From: Lichina pygmaea
Lineage: Eukaryota > Ascomycota > Lichinomycetes > Lichinales > Lichinaceae
Direction: 5' to 3'
DNA length: 64,000 bases
Assembly: GCA_963422465.1 (NCBI GenBank)
Contig: OY730175.1
Span: 310,001-374,000 of the forward strand
Positions 46,806-58,579 of the stretch are shown one piece after another. Every line of letters begins with the position of its first letter. The stretch's first letter is position 1. The notes under the pieces were generated by a model, which was not told where the DNA came from, ran no database searches, and saw only the letters and a program-made list of their open reading frames with translations. The position numbers and the translations under genes were made by a program.

Positions 46806-46945
46806 GGACGAGCTCCTCGCTTAGCTCCTGCTCGTCCACCGGACGAGCTCCTCGCTTAGCTCCTGCTCGTCCACCGGACGAGCTCCTTGCTTAGCTCTTG
46901 CTCGTCCACCGGACGAGCTCCTCGCTTAGCTCTTGCTCGTCCACC
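46806..46945. repeat. 35-bp VNTR inside the right LTR, four copies
   Basis: Same unit as in the left LTR, with one extra copy; the units differ at single bases (CTCCTG or CTCTTG variants). Confidence 0.85.
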
Positions 46946-47027
46946 GGATCGGTCAGATGTTGTTCCGCATGACTAACACCTCTCCCTCACTTACCTGGGC
47001 CGTTCCGGCCTAGGCCTTAACACTTCT

Positions 47028-49652
47028 TCTCTTTCTAACTCTCTAATCTTTTCTAAAATTGCTTTGCAGTTCTTTCATGGGTCTGACCACAGACCTGTGC
47101 TAACTAGCCTGGACCTGGACTCACCAAGAAAAACCTGGAAGCCAGAAAGGAACTGGAAAACACTGGACACAAACCTGGCAAAACAAGAGTGTAATAATTT
47201 GCAGCTGCCGTTCCACTTTCAAGATAAACATAAAGTGGATGAGTACTTGGAATATCTTAACTATTTTCTCCAAGGAATAGCAAACAGATGCACAGAACTC
47301 CAGAAGCAATCTAGCCACTCAGTCCCCTGGTGGAACCAAAAGATCCAAACTAAAGTTAAGCAGGAAAGAAGAATAAGAAGACAAGTGCTCAGAGGACAGG
47401 CAAGCCAAGAAGAGCTAGAAGAAGCAACTAAGCTCAAGAAGAAAGCTGTCAGAGAAGGCAAACAGAACACCTTCAGAAAACAAGTTCATGAGCTAGCCAG
47501 TTCCTCAAAATTCTGGAAGCTTGCAAAGTGGGGAAAATCAAAAGCTAACAAGACCCCTGATCTTCCTCTGGTCCCTGATCTGGAGACTCAAGAAGGACTA
47601 GCCAAAAGCTTTGAGGAGAAGACAAAATCTTTCTCAGCTCAATTCTTTCCAGAAGCACGTGTTCCAGAACCAAGTACAGAAAGTCACCAGAGTACCCCAG
47701 AGATCCAGCTTTCTCAGGAGGTTACCACTGAAGAAGTGGAGCAAATTCTGAACAAGAAGAAACCTTTTACAGCAGGAGGAAAAGACAAGCTGCCAAATGG
47801 ATTTCTGAAAGCTCTGGGTCCCAAGTTCTGCCAAGCTATAGCTGTTCTCACATCAACATGCTGGAGACTGGAATACTTTCCAGAGAAATTCAAGAATGCA
47901 AAAACAGTCTGTCTAAGAAAACCTGGCAAGGGAATCTATAACCAAGCTAAAGCCTGGCGCCCTATAGCTCTGCTAAACACAACTGGCAAGCTGATGGAAG
48001 CTATTACAGCAGCCAGACTAAGCAAGGTAGCAGAAGAGGCTAAACTCTTGCCAGAAATCCAGATGGGGTTCAGGAAAGGCAGATCAACTGAATCAGCACT
48101 TTTCCTTCTAACTTCCCAAGTGGAAAAAGTCTGGAAAGAAGGCATGGTTGCATCTCTACTTTCTCTGGACATCTCAGGAGCATATGACAGAGTTCTCCCA
48201 GAGATTCTTCAAAAGATTCTGGAGAGAAAAGAAATCCCTGTCTGGCTAACTTCTTGGATCTTCTCTTTCTGTACCAGACGTACCACCACCCTAGTTTTTG
48301 ATGACTCTGAGTCCTCTTCTATTCCTATTCACTGTGGAGTTCCCCAAGGTTCCCCTTTGTCTCCTATTCTTTTTCTATTCTATATTTCTGAACTTCATGA
48401 GACTGTACATTCTCCTACTACTGGTGTTTCTGCTCTGGGATTTGTAGATGATACAAATCTGCTTGCATTTGGACACTCTCTTAAAAGCAACCTTCTGAAG
48501 TTGAAGAATACACATCTTAAATGTCTATCTTGAGCTGCAAGACATGGAATAGTCTTCTCTTCTGAGAAATATGAAATACTTCATTTTTCCAGAAGAAGAT
48601 CAGACAATCTGCAGCTCAAGCTTAGACTTGGGAATGTGATTCTAAAACCAAAAGAAGAAGTGCGAGTATTGGGAGTGTACCTGGATGCCAAACTCCACTG
48701 GCACAAACACCAGAGAATTATTCTTCAAAAAGCACAAAAAGCACTATCTTCTCTTTCTAGAACCTCTTACTCCACCTGGGGCTTTCCAGTTCTCACAGCA
48801 CGTCTTGTGTACACTGCAATACTCAGATCTGTACTGAGCTATGCAGTGGGAATTTGGTTCAACCCACTCAGAAAATCCTCTAATATTTCCTCTCTTATCA
48901 TATTCCAAAACAAATGTCTGAGACTTATTGGGGGTGCTTTCAAAGCCACTCCTTCTTTTCTATTAGAGAGTGAGCTTTTTCTTTTACCTCTAGATCTCTA
49001 TTTTAAATTTCGCACAGCTTGTTTTCTATCTTCTATCCAAACCTCCTCTCTGAAAGACTTTCTTGACAGTACCTTTTCTACTATTTCTTCCTATGCTTCT
49101 TCACTAAGGAAACCTTTAAAGAAATCCTCAACTATCTCTCCTAATTGGAAGTTCACTTGGTTAAGTCAAATAACTACTAACCAGGCTAGTTCAAAGAAAG
49201 AACTACAAATACTCTTTACTAAAGAGTGGGAAAACCAATGGGAGGAGAAGAAAAGAAAAGACTATGCTGGATGGCAGGTGTTTTGCCAAAAACCTCACTA
49301 CAACAACCTAAAGCTCTACAAAGAGCTACAGAAAGCTGAGGCAAGTCTACTACTGCAAACCAGAACTGGGAGAATTGGTCTAGCAAGTTTTCTTTTCAGA
49401 GCTGGAGTCCCTGACTTTCCTACCCCCCTATGCATGTGTGGTCAAGCAGAAGAGACACTAAAGTATATCACCTCTTCATGCTCTCTCTACTCAAGTCAAA
49501 GACAACATGCTCTCTTTAACCCCCAAGATTTCACTACTATTATTTCAAACCCAGAGCTTCTACAGAAGTTTCTGTACTGGTTTATGTCTTTGAAAAGACT
49601 AAACCAATTTAATCTGGCTTTCAAACTTCACTATTCACACTCCAACATCTAG
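47028..49652 (+). CDS. LINE ORF2, second part: reverse transcriptase and C-terminus
   Basis: It continues the endonuclease (FHGSDHRPVLTSLDLD), then a basic linker and the RT: KAWRPIALLN, QMGFRKGRSTESALF, SLDISGAYDR, GVPQGSPLSPILFLFY and FVDDTNLLAF as the catalytic Asp pair. After RT come the thumb-like CLRLIGGAFKATP and a C-terminal Cys motif (CMCGQAEETLKYITSSC). An in-frame TGA at 48531-48533 interrupts the frame shortly after the catalytic motif, so this copy probably makes no full ORF2 protein. Confidence 0.88.
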
Positions 49653-52600
49653 AAGCTTTTCCTACCAGACACTACAAGATTTCCTTTTGCTACACTTTCT
49701 AGTCACCTCCCTGTCTTCAGTTTTTATTCCTTTAAAGGTTTTCTGAAGAAGTTCACTATTAGCTGGAAGATCTGCATGGCTGTAAAGCTACAAACAGTGT
49801 AAGAATCAAATCAAATCAAAATCAAAAACCCACGCACATTGCGATTGTTCGATGGCAAGACATCACAAACCACGCATCTCGCCAAGACAATCATGACCAC
49901 AGCACATGGCGTGCACCAGGAGGAAGTCTCTCTCTTTATGTCTCCTGGTCTTCACTATGATGTGACTCTGGGGATACCATGGCTCCAGAAGCACAGGCCA
50001 CACATTGATTGGACAAACACCTCAATCATGTTCAAGTCAGATCACTGCCAATCTGCATGCCTCAAGTCAAACAATAGCTATCCAATCTCTTTGGATCTTG
50101 AAGCCAAGATGTCTGCTGGAAAGCCTCAGGATCCCAAGCCCCTTTCTGCCACGCCAATCCCCATCAATGCTGCCGTATTTTCTCTCCTTGCTGCCAAGCC
50201 AGATCACCAGGTGTTCAGTGTTTCTCTGAGAGACATTGAGCAGGTGTTGAAGCCAAAGAAGTGTGTGGATCCTGCCACACTTCTCCCTGCTTAGTACCAC
50301 AAGTTCCTGGATGTCTTCAGCAAGGATGACACTGACAAGCTTCCTCCTCTACACCCAGGAGTTGACCACGAGATCAAGATGGAACCAGGAACTCAGGCAC
50401 TCTCTGGACCTCTGTACGGCATGAGCAGAGAAGAACTCAAAGTTCTCAAGAAGTACCTGACAGAGAACCTGGACAAGGGCTTCATTCAAGCATCTTCATC
50501 ACCTGCTGCTGCACCAGTCCTCTTTGTCAAGAAGCCAGAAGGTGGATTATGTTTCTGTGTAGACTACAGAGCACTCAACACTATCACCATCAAGAACTGT
50601 TACCCTCTGCCACTGATCCGGGAGACATTGGACCAGCTTTGCAAAGCTGTGTGGTACACCAAGCTTGACATTATTAGTGCCTTCAACTGTATCCGGATGA
50701 AGGAAGGTGAAGAATAGAAGACTGTGTTCCGCACACGCTCAGGCCTCTACAAATATCTTGTCATGCCCTTTGGTCTTGCCAATACTCCAAGCATGTTCCA
50801 GAACTACATCAATGATGTTTTGGGACCTGACATCCTTGACGTCTTTGGCACTGCCTATGTGGATGACATCCTTGTCTACAGTCAGACACTCAAGGAACAC
50901 CAGAAGCACGTCAAGCTTGTTCTCAGTCAACTACAAGATGCAAGCCTGCAAGTTGACATCTTCAAGTGTGACTTTGAAGTACATCAAGTCAAGTACCTTG
51001 GCCTCATTATTCAGTCTGCCACTGAAGACAGCTGACCCAGATCTGTGAGTATGGACCCAGCCAAGACCAACACCATCAAGGAGTGGAAGCCTCCTGCCAG
51101 TCTCAAGGAAGTGCAGAGCTTCATTGCCTTTGCAAACTTCTACCGCCAGTTCATCAAAGACTTTGCCAGGCTTGCATCCCTGCTCACAGCTCTGACCAAG
51201 AAGAATGTTGCCTTCAAGTGGGAAACCCCAGAGCAGTGCTTGTTTGAAAGTATTAAGAAGGTGTTCAGCACTGCACCTATCCTGCAGTACTTTGATCCAG
51301 AGAAGGAGTGTGTTGTTGAGACTGACACTTCTGACTACGTCTCTGGTGCTGTCCTGTCACAGCCAGACCATGAAGGAGTTCTACGCCCTGTTGCCTTCTT
51401 GTCACACCGCCACCTGCCGGCAGAATGCAACTACGAGATCTACGACAAAGAGTTGCTAGCAATTATCTGTGCCTTTGAAGAATGGTGAGCAGAGCTTGAA
51501 GGATCTCCAGAACCTGTCAAGGTGATCTCTGATCACAAGAACTTGGAGTACTTCATGTCATCAAAGTGCCTTTCCCGCTGTCAAGCCTGTTGGAGCAAGT
51601 TCTTGTCACACTTCAATTTCAAGATCAGCTACTGTCCAGGCAGTCAGTGCAAGGCTGATGCCCTCACTCAATGTTCCCAAGACCTCCTGTCAGACAGTGA
51701 TTACTGTCAAGACTTCATGGAGCAAGTCATCCTCAAGCCCAAGAATCTTGCACATTCAGAGGTTCAAGTCAAGCCCATCCAGATCCTGAGACGTTCAGAA
51801 GTTGCACCAGTTGACACTGAACCTGATGCTACACCTCTTTCAGACATCATCCAAGCTGCCTATAACAACCTTGCTGAAAGTGATCTAGTGGTAACAGTGT
51901 CACAGATGCTAAGGGATAGTGTCAGGCACAGTCAAGAAGTGTCTCTCTCAGACTGCAGCTTGGAAAATAACTGTCTCTTCTACAAGAACTGACTCTGGAT
52001 CCCTGAGAACAATGAGCTACACCTACACCTGTTCCAAGAAGTCCATGACCAAGCAATAGCTGGCCACACTGGGATTGCCAAGACCCACAATCTTCTGTCT
52101 TGTTGGTACTATTAGCCAAAGATGGTGAACATTATATGGCAGTACATCAGGAATTGTCATGTCTGCTCTCAAGCAAAGCCTGCCCGTGATTGCCAAGGAG
52201 AGCTGCTGTCTCTTCCCATGCCTCAGCAATGTTGGCAGGATCTGGCTATGGATTTCATTACTGACTTGCCCAAGTCAAGAGATACCTGCTTCCCTGGTGC
52301 CAAGCACATCTGGGTCATCACTGACTGTCTCACCAAAGAACACCACTTTGTGCCATGTGCTGAGATAACAACCTCGCATCTTATCCGGATGTTCATCCAG
52401 TTTGTTGTCTGTACCCATGGCTTACCCAGGAGCATTGTCTCAGACAGAGGAGGTCAGTTTGTCAGCTTATTCTGGAAAACACTCTGTGCCCATCTTGACG
52501 TCATGCTACGACTATCCTCAGGACACCAACCAGAGATAGATGGTCAGACAGAACAAGAGAATCAGGAGCTTGAACACTACCTGAGATCCTATGTCAACTA

Positions 52601-53731
52601 TCTCCAAGATGACTGGGTCCAATAGCTTCCTCTGGCAGAGTTCACGCAGAACAACTCCCAGTCTGATTCCTCTGGCATGTCACTGTTCTTTGCCAACAAA
52701 GGGTTCCATCCACAGCTCAGCATCACACCCACGAGTGAAGCCTGCAACCAAGATGCTATGGAAATCTCTGGAGAAATGACGCAGATTCTGGAACAGTTGC
52801 AAGCTGAACTCCGACTATCCCAGGAAGCTCAAGCTCACACCGCCAATTTGCATCAAGTCCCGTCACTGTCCTATCAAACTGGAGATCTTGTTTGGCTGAA
52901 TACCAAGAACATCAGGACACGCCGCCTATGCAAAAAGCTTGACGACAAGTGGATTAGACTATTCAAGGTGTTGAAGACAGTCAGAAGTCGTGCCTGCCAT
53001 CTGGAGCTTCCACACACTCTCAAGATCCACCCTGTCTTTCACATTTCCCTTCTACGTCTGACACCTGCTAATCCTATCCCTGGCCAATCAAATGAACACC
53101 CTGGCCCTGTCATTGGTCAAGACACAGATGAAGAGTTCCAGGTTGAAGAAATCCTTGACTCCAAGCCAGCAACGTCTTGACAGAAGTTCAAGTACCTGGT
53201 CAAATAGTCTGGATGGCCAATTGAAGATGCCACTGAAGAGCCTATTGAGTATCTTGACAACGCTAAAGACGCCATCTACAACTTCCATGAGAAATACCCA
53301 AGGAAACCACGGCCACGGAACTACGCCCACGAGTGGCCCGAGGCTCACAGGAGTTCGCCATGTGAAGAAGGGGGGTAATGTCATGGTTCTGGCCCAGTTG
53401 CATATCTGGCACAAGTCACGCACCTTGCCGGGAAGTTCCATCTGCACTGTTGCCTGTTTGCTCTGCTATTGCCTCGTTGCATATCTAGCACAAGTCACGC
53501 ACCTTGCCGGGAAGTTCCATCTGCACTGTTGCCTGTTTGCTCCGCTGTTGCCTGATCCCCTGCCTATAAGAACTTCTCCTGCTCCCCCAGCTTCTTCTCT
53601 TCTTTTCTCTTTTTCTTCCTTCCTTGTCTTTCGTCTTGTACATCAATCCAAGTCTCAAGTCTCAAGCCAAGTCAGGTCAAGGTTACTGAATCAGTTAGGC
53701 TCGAGTTCTGCTCTGCTATTGCCTTGTCACA

Positions 53732-53950
53732 AAAGGTTTCTTTTTGTTCAGGATTTGTTCCACTTCTTCAGCAGTAACTTCCTGAGAAAGCTGGATCTCT
53801 GGAGTACTCTGGGAACTCTCTGAACTTGGTTCTGGAACAAGTGCTTTGGGGAAGAACTGGGCTGAGAATGCTTTTGTCTTCTCCTCAAAGGTTTTAGCTA
53901 GTCCTTCTTGAGTTTCCAAGTCTGGGACCAGGGGAAGATCAGGAGTCCTG
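53732..53950 (-). mobile_element. LINE ORF2 fragment, inverted
   Basis: Reads ETQEGLAKTFEEKTKAF and STPEIQLSQEVT on the minus strand, matching the linker before the RT of the LINE at 38614-49827 (about 47580-47770). It directly abuts the right LTR of the Gypsy element. Confidence 0.85.
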
Positions 53951-54299
53951 TTGGAGAGCCAGAGAAAATAAGAATCAAAGAGATCTTATATACAAGGTCG
54001 AAGAAACACCACTGGCACTAGACTGCAACACATGGCCAGAGGTAGAGATATTATAGCTTCAGGAATTGTCAGGCCAGAGAACTGGTCAGAGCCAGAGATA
54101 TCATGAGGTTGAATTTGACTTGGTGTTACCAGTGCTGTAGTCTTCTGTGCTGTGCCTTCTTATTGACTGGATAGAATCTATAGAGTATCTTAGCCAGTGA
54201 CTATACCAAGGATCTGAGAGATGTGTTATGCTAACAATGCTAAAATGTGGTGTTGTGTTAATAACACTAGATGGGTGTCATGTTAACAAAACTAACAAT
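53951..54299. other. AT-richer DNA leading into the minisatellite
   Basis: No gene. The last 80 nt (from about 54218) contain degenerate versions of the 23-bp minisatellite unit (GTTATGCTAACAATGC, GTCATGTTAACAAAAC), so the array decays at this edge. Confidence 0.5.
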
Positions 54300-54667
54300 G
54301 GGTGTTGTGCTAACAAAATCTTGGGTGTTGTGCTAACAAAATCTTGGGTGTTGTGCTAACAAAATCTTGGGTGTTGTGCTAACAAAATCTTGGGTGTTGT
54401 GCTAACAAAATCTTGGGTGTTGTGCTAACAAAATCTTGGGTGTTGTGCTAACAAAATCTTGGGTGTTGTGCTAACAAAATCTTGGGTGTTGTGCTAACAA
54501 AATCTTGGGTGTTGTGCTAACAAAATCTTGGGTGTTGTGCTAACAAAATCTTGGGTGTTGTGCTAACAAAATCTTGGGTGTTGTGCTAACAAAATCTTGG
54601 GTGTTGTGCTAACAAAATCTTGGGTGTTGTGCTAACAAAATCTTGGGTGTTGTGCTAACAAAATCTT
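54300..54667. repeat. 23-bp minisatellite, 16 copies
   Basis: 368 nt = 16 x 23. All units read the same (core GTTGTGCTAACAAAATC). Such uniformity means a recent expansion or ongoing homogenisation. Confidence 0.95.
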
Positions 54668-55343
54668 ACTTATATCCGTGCCCAGGAGGTATGAGGGTGC
54701 CTTGTATGTAACATGACACAATACGTACAGTACTTCTGTAGAGTACGTAGTACGTAGTCTCTACTTGCTTTTCATCTTTCCATTTCAGGGGTTGCAGTTC
54801 CTCAAATGATCATTACTCGTACATACGTACATACATACGTGCAGAAGTATGTACTTCCGTCCGTACGCAAGTACTTTCGTACCGAGGCACCCTGCTGTAC
54901 CGGTAAATTTGGCTTCCTTCATGTACTGCTACGCTACGGTACAAGGTATCTAGGTGCTGATACTCGTACCAGGTACGTACGAAGGTAGAGCACGGTAACT
55001 CGCATTCCTTAGCTGTCATTTGAGAAAGCAAGGGAGTACGTCGTCAGACAGAGAACCCGATACCCATTCTTCTACGTACCGCAGCTACAGGAGTTCCAAC
55101 TCCAAGCACCAAATGCCCTGACCTATATTTGCTCTGGTACGGACTCTTCAACCTTAGGTCTGTAGAGTAGAGCCATCTGATACATATCCCTAGCCACTGT
55201 GCCGTGGGGCCGTGCGAATTGCGCTGTTGAAGTCAGCCGCTGTTCAATATTGGCTGCGGGAAGAGAGACGCCATACCCATGTGCCAGTTCAGCGTCTCAA
55301 GTTTCAGCACACCATCTTGGCGGGGAGCCACCTTCGCCAACTA
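54668..55343. other. Intergenic, GTAC-rich, downstream of MAT1-1-2
   Basis: 54720-54990 is dense in TACGTAC palindromes. The rest, to the MAT1-1-2 stop codon, shows nothing recognisable. Confidence 0.5.
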
Positions 55344-56607
55344 TCACTCAAATGAGCTAGTGTCCAAGTAGGGGTTGTACGTTCGTTTGCTTACTCTTTT
55401 GAATTTCCTGGGCACGATGTCCACCTAAACATGTCAGTCCTCAACGAAGGAGCCTACCCTGACGATGACTTACACCTTTCGCTCGTGCGACAGCCTTCGC
55501 AATCTGCCTATCCCACATGAACCGCAACATTGTCTGCTTGGCTCGCATGCCATGCACAGTGGGGTTTGACTATTGACCAAGGGTATCAGCAATGCCAGTG
55601 ATCGGTCCAGACTGTATCGCTGCCCACCAATTTGATGGAGAACTTGAGATCTGCCGCGGTCTTCCTCCATATAAGGTACAGCTCCGATCCTGCTGGTGGC
55701 ATCACCTGCATGGTGAGAAGAAGCTCGGGCATAACCGGAACGACGCCACTGCCAGGGGCTCCGTTCCCGAGAAATTGACCCCAAGGCCTTTTCCCTGGTT
55801 TATAGAAGGGGCGAGTATCTTCTTCCCACATCCGCTCAGCTAGTCTCTCCATCTCTACCTCTTTCTGGCTATCCTTGCGTTCATCGTTGATGTGCTCTGA
55901 AATCCCGCTGACTATGTCGTTAACCTCAATGAAGAAGTTGTCCTCCTGTTCTCGGGAGTCGAAAAGTAGAGGGTTATAGCACAAACGAGTGCATTCCGCA
56001 ATCATGTCTTCGAGACATTCTTTGACAGTCTGATCATCCGGGCCATGTTGATCAACCACATATCGACGGAGGATAAATTTGAAGTCGTTCAGAAGAGCTT
56101 CAAGGAACTCCTGGCCACAAATGCGATATTGGTGTTCCGTGATACCATCTGTGTGACTCAGAACAGAATACGTGCAAGGGATTTTCGTTCTAACTCACTT
56201 GGAACGTGACCCTTGTCAAAGTCCTTGTACAGGTCCTTCGCTGGTGTAACGATGTAATCCATGACAAGTGATCTGAGAGTTGCCGGCAAACTTATATCTT
56301 CATGGTTAGCCTGGACCTGATGTAGAAGTGATTGAGGATGCCAAAGGGGTTGAAAGGTGAAATAGTGAGGCTGGCTCAGCGATTTCAATGTTGTCCAAGT
56401 GCTATCTGCTGGCTTATATAAGCAGTAAGGAGACTCCCACAAATTGTATCGGATGGAAAGATTTATAATAACACAAGCAAAAACACCACCGGAGACACTT
56501 ACCTCTGCTTCAAAACATATTGCCTGTTTCGGCAATCGTATTTCTTTGTCTAGTCAGAATAACACTTCAGCACAGGAATAAAGACCCGCCACCTGCATTT
56601 CCTCCAT
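55344..56607 (-). CDS. MAT1-1-2: MAT1-1-2-like mating-type protein (PPF/HPG family)
   Basis: Proposed exons 56607-56593, 56549-56503, 56401-56199, 56148-55613, 55569-55474 and 55424-55344 stay in frame and give 325 residues. The core (exons three to five) is the safest: STWTTLKSLSQPHYFTFQPLW, QANHEDISLPATLRSLVMDY, ICGQEFLEALLNDFKFILRR, YKPGKRPWGQF, NPTVHGMRAKQTMLRFMW. The position, divergent from the alpha-box gene, and the invariant-looking His/Pro/Gly residues fit MAT1-1-2, known from Sordariomycetes and needed for sexual development; its biochemical role is unknown. The first two exons are uncertain (the GTGGCG donor is weak). The name rests on context plus remembered family features. Confidence 0.72.
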
Positions 56608-56777
56608 TTCCTTGTTTTCTCTCCTCACCATCCACCTTTGCTCGAAATCCACTCGGGCTCTGCTGGGGAATCGCCAGCAGAGACACTTCCACCCTTTCGA
56701 TTCTCAGTCGAACAAATCAATCAATTCCTTGTCGGCGTTATCAAGCTCAAGGCAACGGACATTTGTTTGTAGAAGCC
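56608..56777. promoter_or_regulatory. Divergent MAT1-1-2/MAT1-1-1 promoter
   Basis: About 170 nt between the two proposed start codons (more if MAT1-1-2 starts further in). CT-rich near 56610-56645. No operator is identified. Confidence 0.45.
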
Positions 56778-58579
56778 ATGGCCTATCAATATCAGCTCCC
56801 GATGCTGATTGCTCCGGGGAATATCCTGTCCCTGCCTCATACTCTGGCTGCCATGACGCCAGAACAGCTTCTGGATACCTTTATTCAGGCGACCCAAACT
56901 ACTCAGACTGCTCAGGCTATTCAGGCCACTCAAGTTCTCCAGGCGTTCCAGGCCGCCCAAGCTGCCCAGGCCGCCCAAGCTGCCCAGGCCGCCCAAGCTG
57001 CCCAGGCTGCTCAGGCCGCTCAGGCTGCTCAGGCCGCTCAGGCTGCTCAGGCTGCTCAGGCCGCTCAGGCTGCTCAGACTACCGAGGCCGCCCAAATGGA
57101 TCACGCCGGTTCATCTGCTCAAGCCTTCCCCGCCTCTCAACCTATGGCGATTCAAGACGGTGCTGGAACAAGCAACAACGTCAGCGCCGTCGTCCAAAAC
57201 AACGGCGGTGGCCAGACAAGCACGATGGGTCTTTCCCAAGTTGGAGGCCCAACTCACACCGTTGGCGTTGTTGCCGTCAACAAGCGACCGCTGAACTCGT
57301 TCATTGCTTATCGCAGTAAGTGTCACAACGCGGCCTTTCTCAAGTCTCTGGCTAACCGATGATAGGTTACTATGCTGGTGCCTTTGCTAGCTTGCCGCAG
57401 AAAGACATCTCGGGCCTTCTGCGATGCTTCTGGAAAGAGGACCCGTTCAAGACCAAATGGACCTTGCTTGCGAAGGCATACTCCATCATTCGAGACAAGC
57501 TTCGCCTCCAAGCTCATCGGCTTGATATTTTCTTGGTCATCAATGCTCCTTTCTTGGGCATTATTCCGGCCAAAGACTATATGACGGTCCTTGGTTGGGA
57601 GCTCAAAGGAGACAACGCCGACCATGCCATGATTGTGCGAAGCTTTGTCCCTGATATGTCGACGTTCGGAGTGCATATCACCAGGACGAATCAAACTGTC
57701 CAGGATATTATCCAGCACAGTTTCGAGCAAGGATACATCCCGCCGGGAACGCCAGGACTTGTGGTAAACGGGAGCATGCCATCCACTTTCGGCATCATGC
57801 TCACCAATGCCGCAACCCAGCCGGTGCCTGCTCTGCCAGAAGAAGCGGTTGGCACTGAAGTACCTCCGGAAACGGCTGCTACTGTTCCCGCATCCGAAGT
57901 TCTGCCAGCTACGGAACAGGATCTAGGAGCCGATACTGCCCTGATTCCGCAGGACGAGGCGCCTGGTACCGAAGCGCACCAGCCGGTGTTTGTGGGACAA
58001 GGACCCGAAGGTGTCGGCAACGAAGCCGCTAATAGTGCCAATGAAGCCGCCAATGGTGTCAACGAAGATGCCAACGATGCTGTCAATGATGCCAACGAAG
58101 CCGTCAATGGTGCCAACGAAGCTGCCAATGGTGTCAACGAAGATGCCAACGAAGCTATCAATGATGCCAACGAAGCCGTCAATGGTGCCAACGAAGCCGT
58201 CAATGGTGCCAACGAAGCCGTCAATGGTGCCAACGAAACCGCCAACGGTGCCAACGAAGACGCCAACGATGGTGCCAACAATGGTGTCGACGAAAACGCG
58301 CCACCGAACGATGAGCCTTTGGACGATAGCGGAACGGATGATCTTGAAGAGCGCCTCCGTGCGGCCCTTGAGGAGGATCTAGCTAAAACGCGAGATGTCT
58401 CGGTGTCGCCCACCGTCGCGTTCGCCAAGAGGTTCGAGGAGGCCGGTATCGGATACCCCTTCGAAGGACATTTCAACCCAAATGGTTCTCCGGATCTCGC
58501 CTTCGATCCCTATCAGGGGGATACCTTTGTCCCTTATGATATATCCCAATTTATCGAACCAGAGTTCCTGGCCGATTAG
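56778..58579 (+). CDS. MAT1-1-1: MAT1-1-1 alpha-box mating-type transcription factor
   Basis: Exons 56778-57315 and 57366-58579 give 583 residues. The alpha-box starts at residue about 169 (KRPLNSFIAYRSYY, then LPQKDISGLLRCFWKEDPF, KWTLLAKAYSIIRD, DYMTVLGWEL). The 50-nt intron splits the Ser codon of YRS-YY, a position conserved across Pezizomycotina. The protein specifies MAT1-1 identity by binding DNA in the nucleus and activating mating genes. Unusual are two low-complexity expansions: an Ala/Gln run of QAA units (about residues 57-103) before the box, and a tract of VNGANEA/NEDAND-type 7-residue units (about 395-490) near the C-terminus. I chose the Met at 56778 because an upstream extension would overlap the divergent MAT1-1-2 gene. 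Confidence 0.93.

Larger units (their letters stand above)
40599..47022 (-). mobile_element. Ty3/Gypsy retrotransposon inserted in the LINE, young
   Basis: LTRs lie at 40599-41001 (403 bp) and 46585-47022 (438 bp), each TGTTAA...TTAACA, flanked by the 5-bp target duplication CTTCT (40594-40598 and 47023-47027). The size difference is exactly one 35-bp tandem unit (three copies against four). Otherwise the LTRs are almost identical, so the insertion is recent. Minus-strand parts: gag (about 46546-45050, with CYNCQKVGHLAANC), protease ([11 protein letters not shown]), reverse transcriptase ([13 protein letters not shown]), RNase H, integrase (about 42740-41940). An antisense Zn2Cys6 ORF lies beside the 3' LTR. 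Broken at about five or six places, otherwise structurally whole. Confidence 0.9.
38614..49827 (+). mobile_element. LINE (non-LTR retrotransposon) inserted in the Gypsy element
   Basis: A near full-length LINE of about 4.8 kb of its own sequence, interrupted by the LTR element at 40599-47022. It is bounded by a perfect 12-bp target duplication, ACCCACGCACAT, at 38602-38613 and 49828-49839, and ends in an A-rich tail of TCAAA-type units (about 49806-49827). ORF1 and ORF2 are listed separately. Layout (CCHC ORF1, EEP endonuclease, RT, Cys-rich C-terminus, no RNase H seen) fits the fungal Tad/I-like group, though I cannot place the clade firmly. Confidence 0.9.
37024..53731 (+). mobile_element. 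Chromovirus-type Ty3/Gypsy retrotransposon, broken, with nested insertions
   Basis: The LTRs are 353 bp each (37024-37376 and 53379-53731), with an internal duplication of about 85 bp in both. Parts in order: gag with CCHC (about 37435-38391), start of the protease region (about 38463-38613), then after the inserted LINE the rest of protease, reverse transcriptase (YVDDILVYSQ), RNase H, integrase (VSDRGGQF) and a chromodomain-like end (EEFQVEEILDS). The two LTRs differ at several transition sites, so the copy is older than its nested guests. Pol is broken at roughly eight to ten places; this is a fossil. No target duplication is found: the left flank is plus-strand LINE and the right flank is minus-strand LINE. 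Confidence 0.88.

Noticed and set aside
55470-55784. Cys-rich minus-strand frame (CMACEPSRQCCGSCG)
   Set aside because: Alternative frame of the proposed last MAT1-1-2 exons; the frame with MRAKQTMLRFMW fits better.
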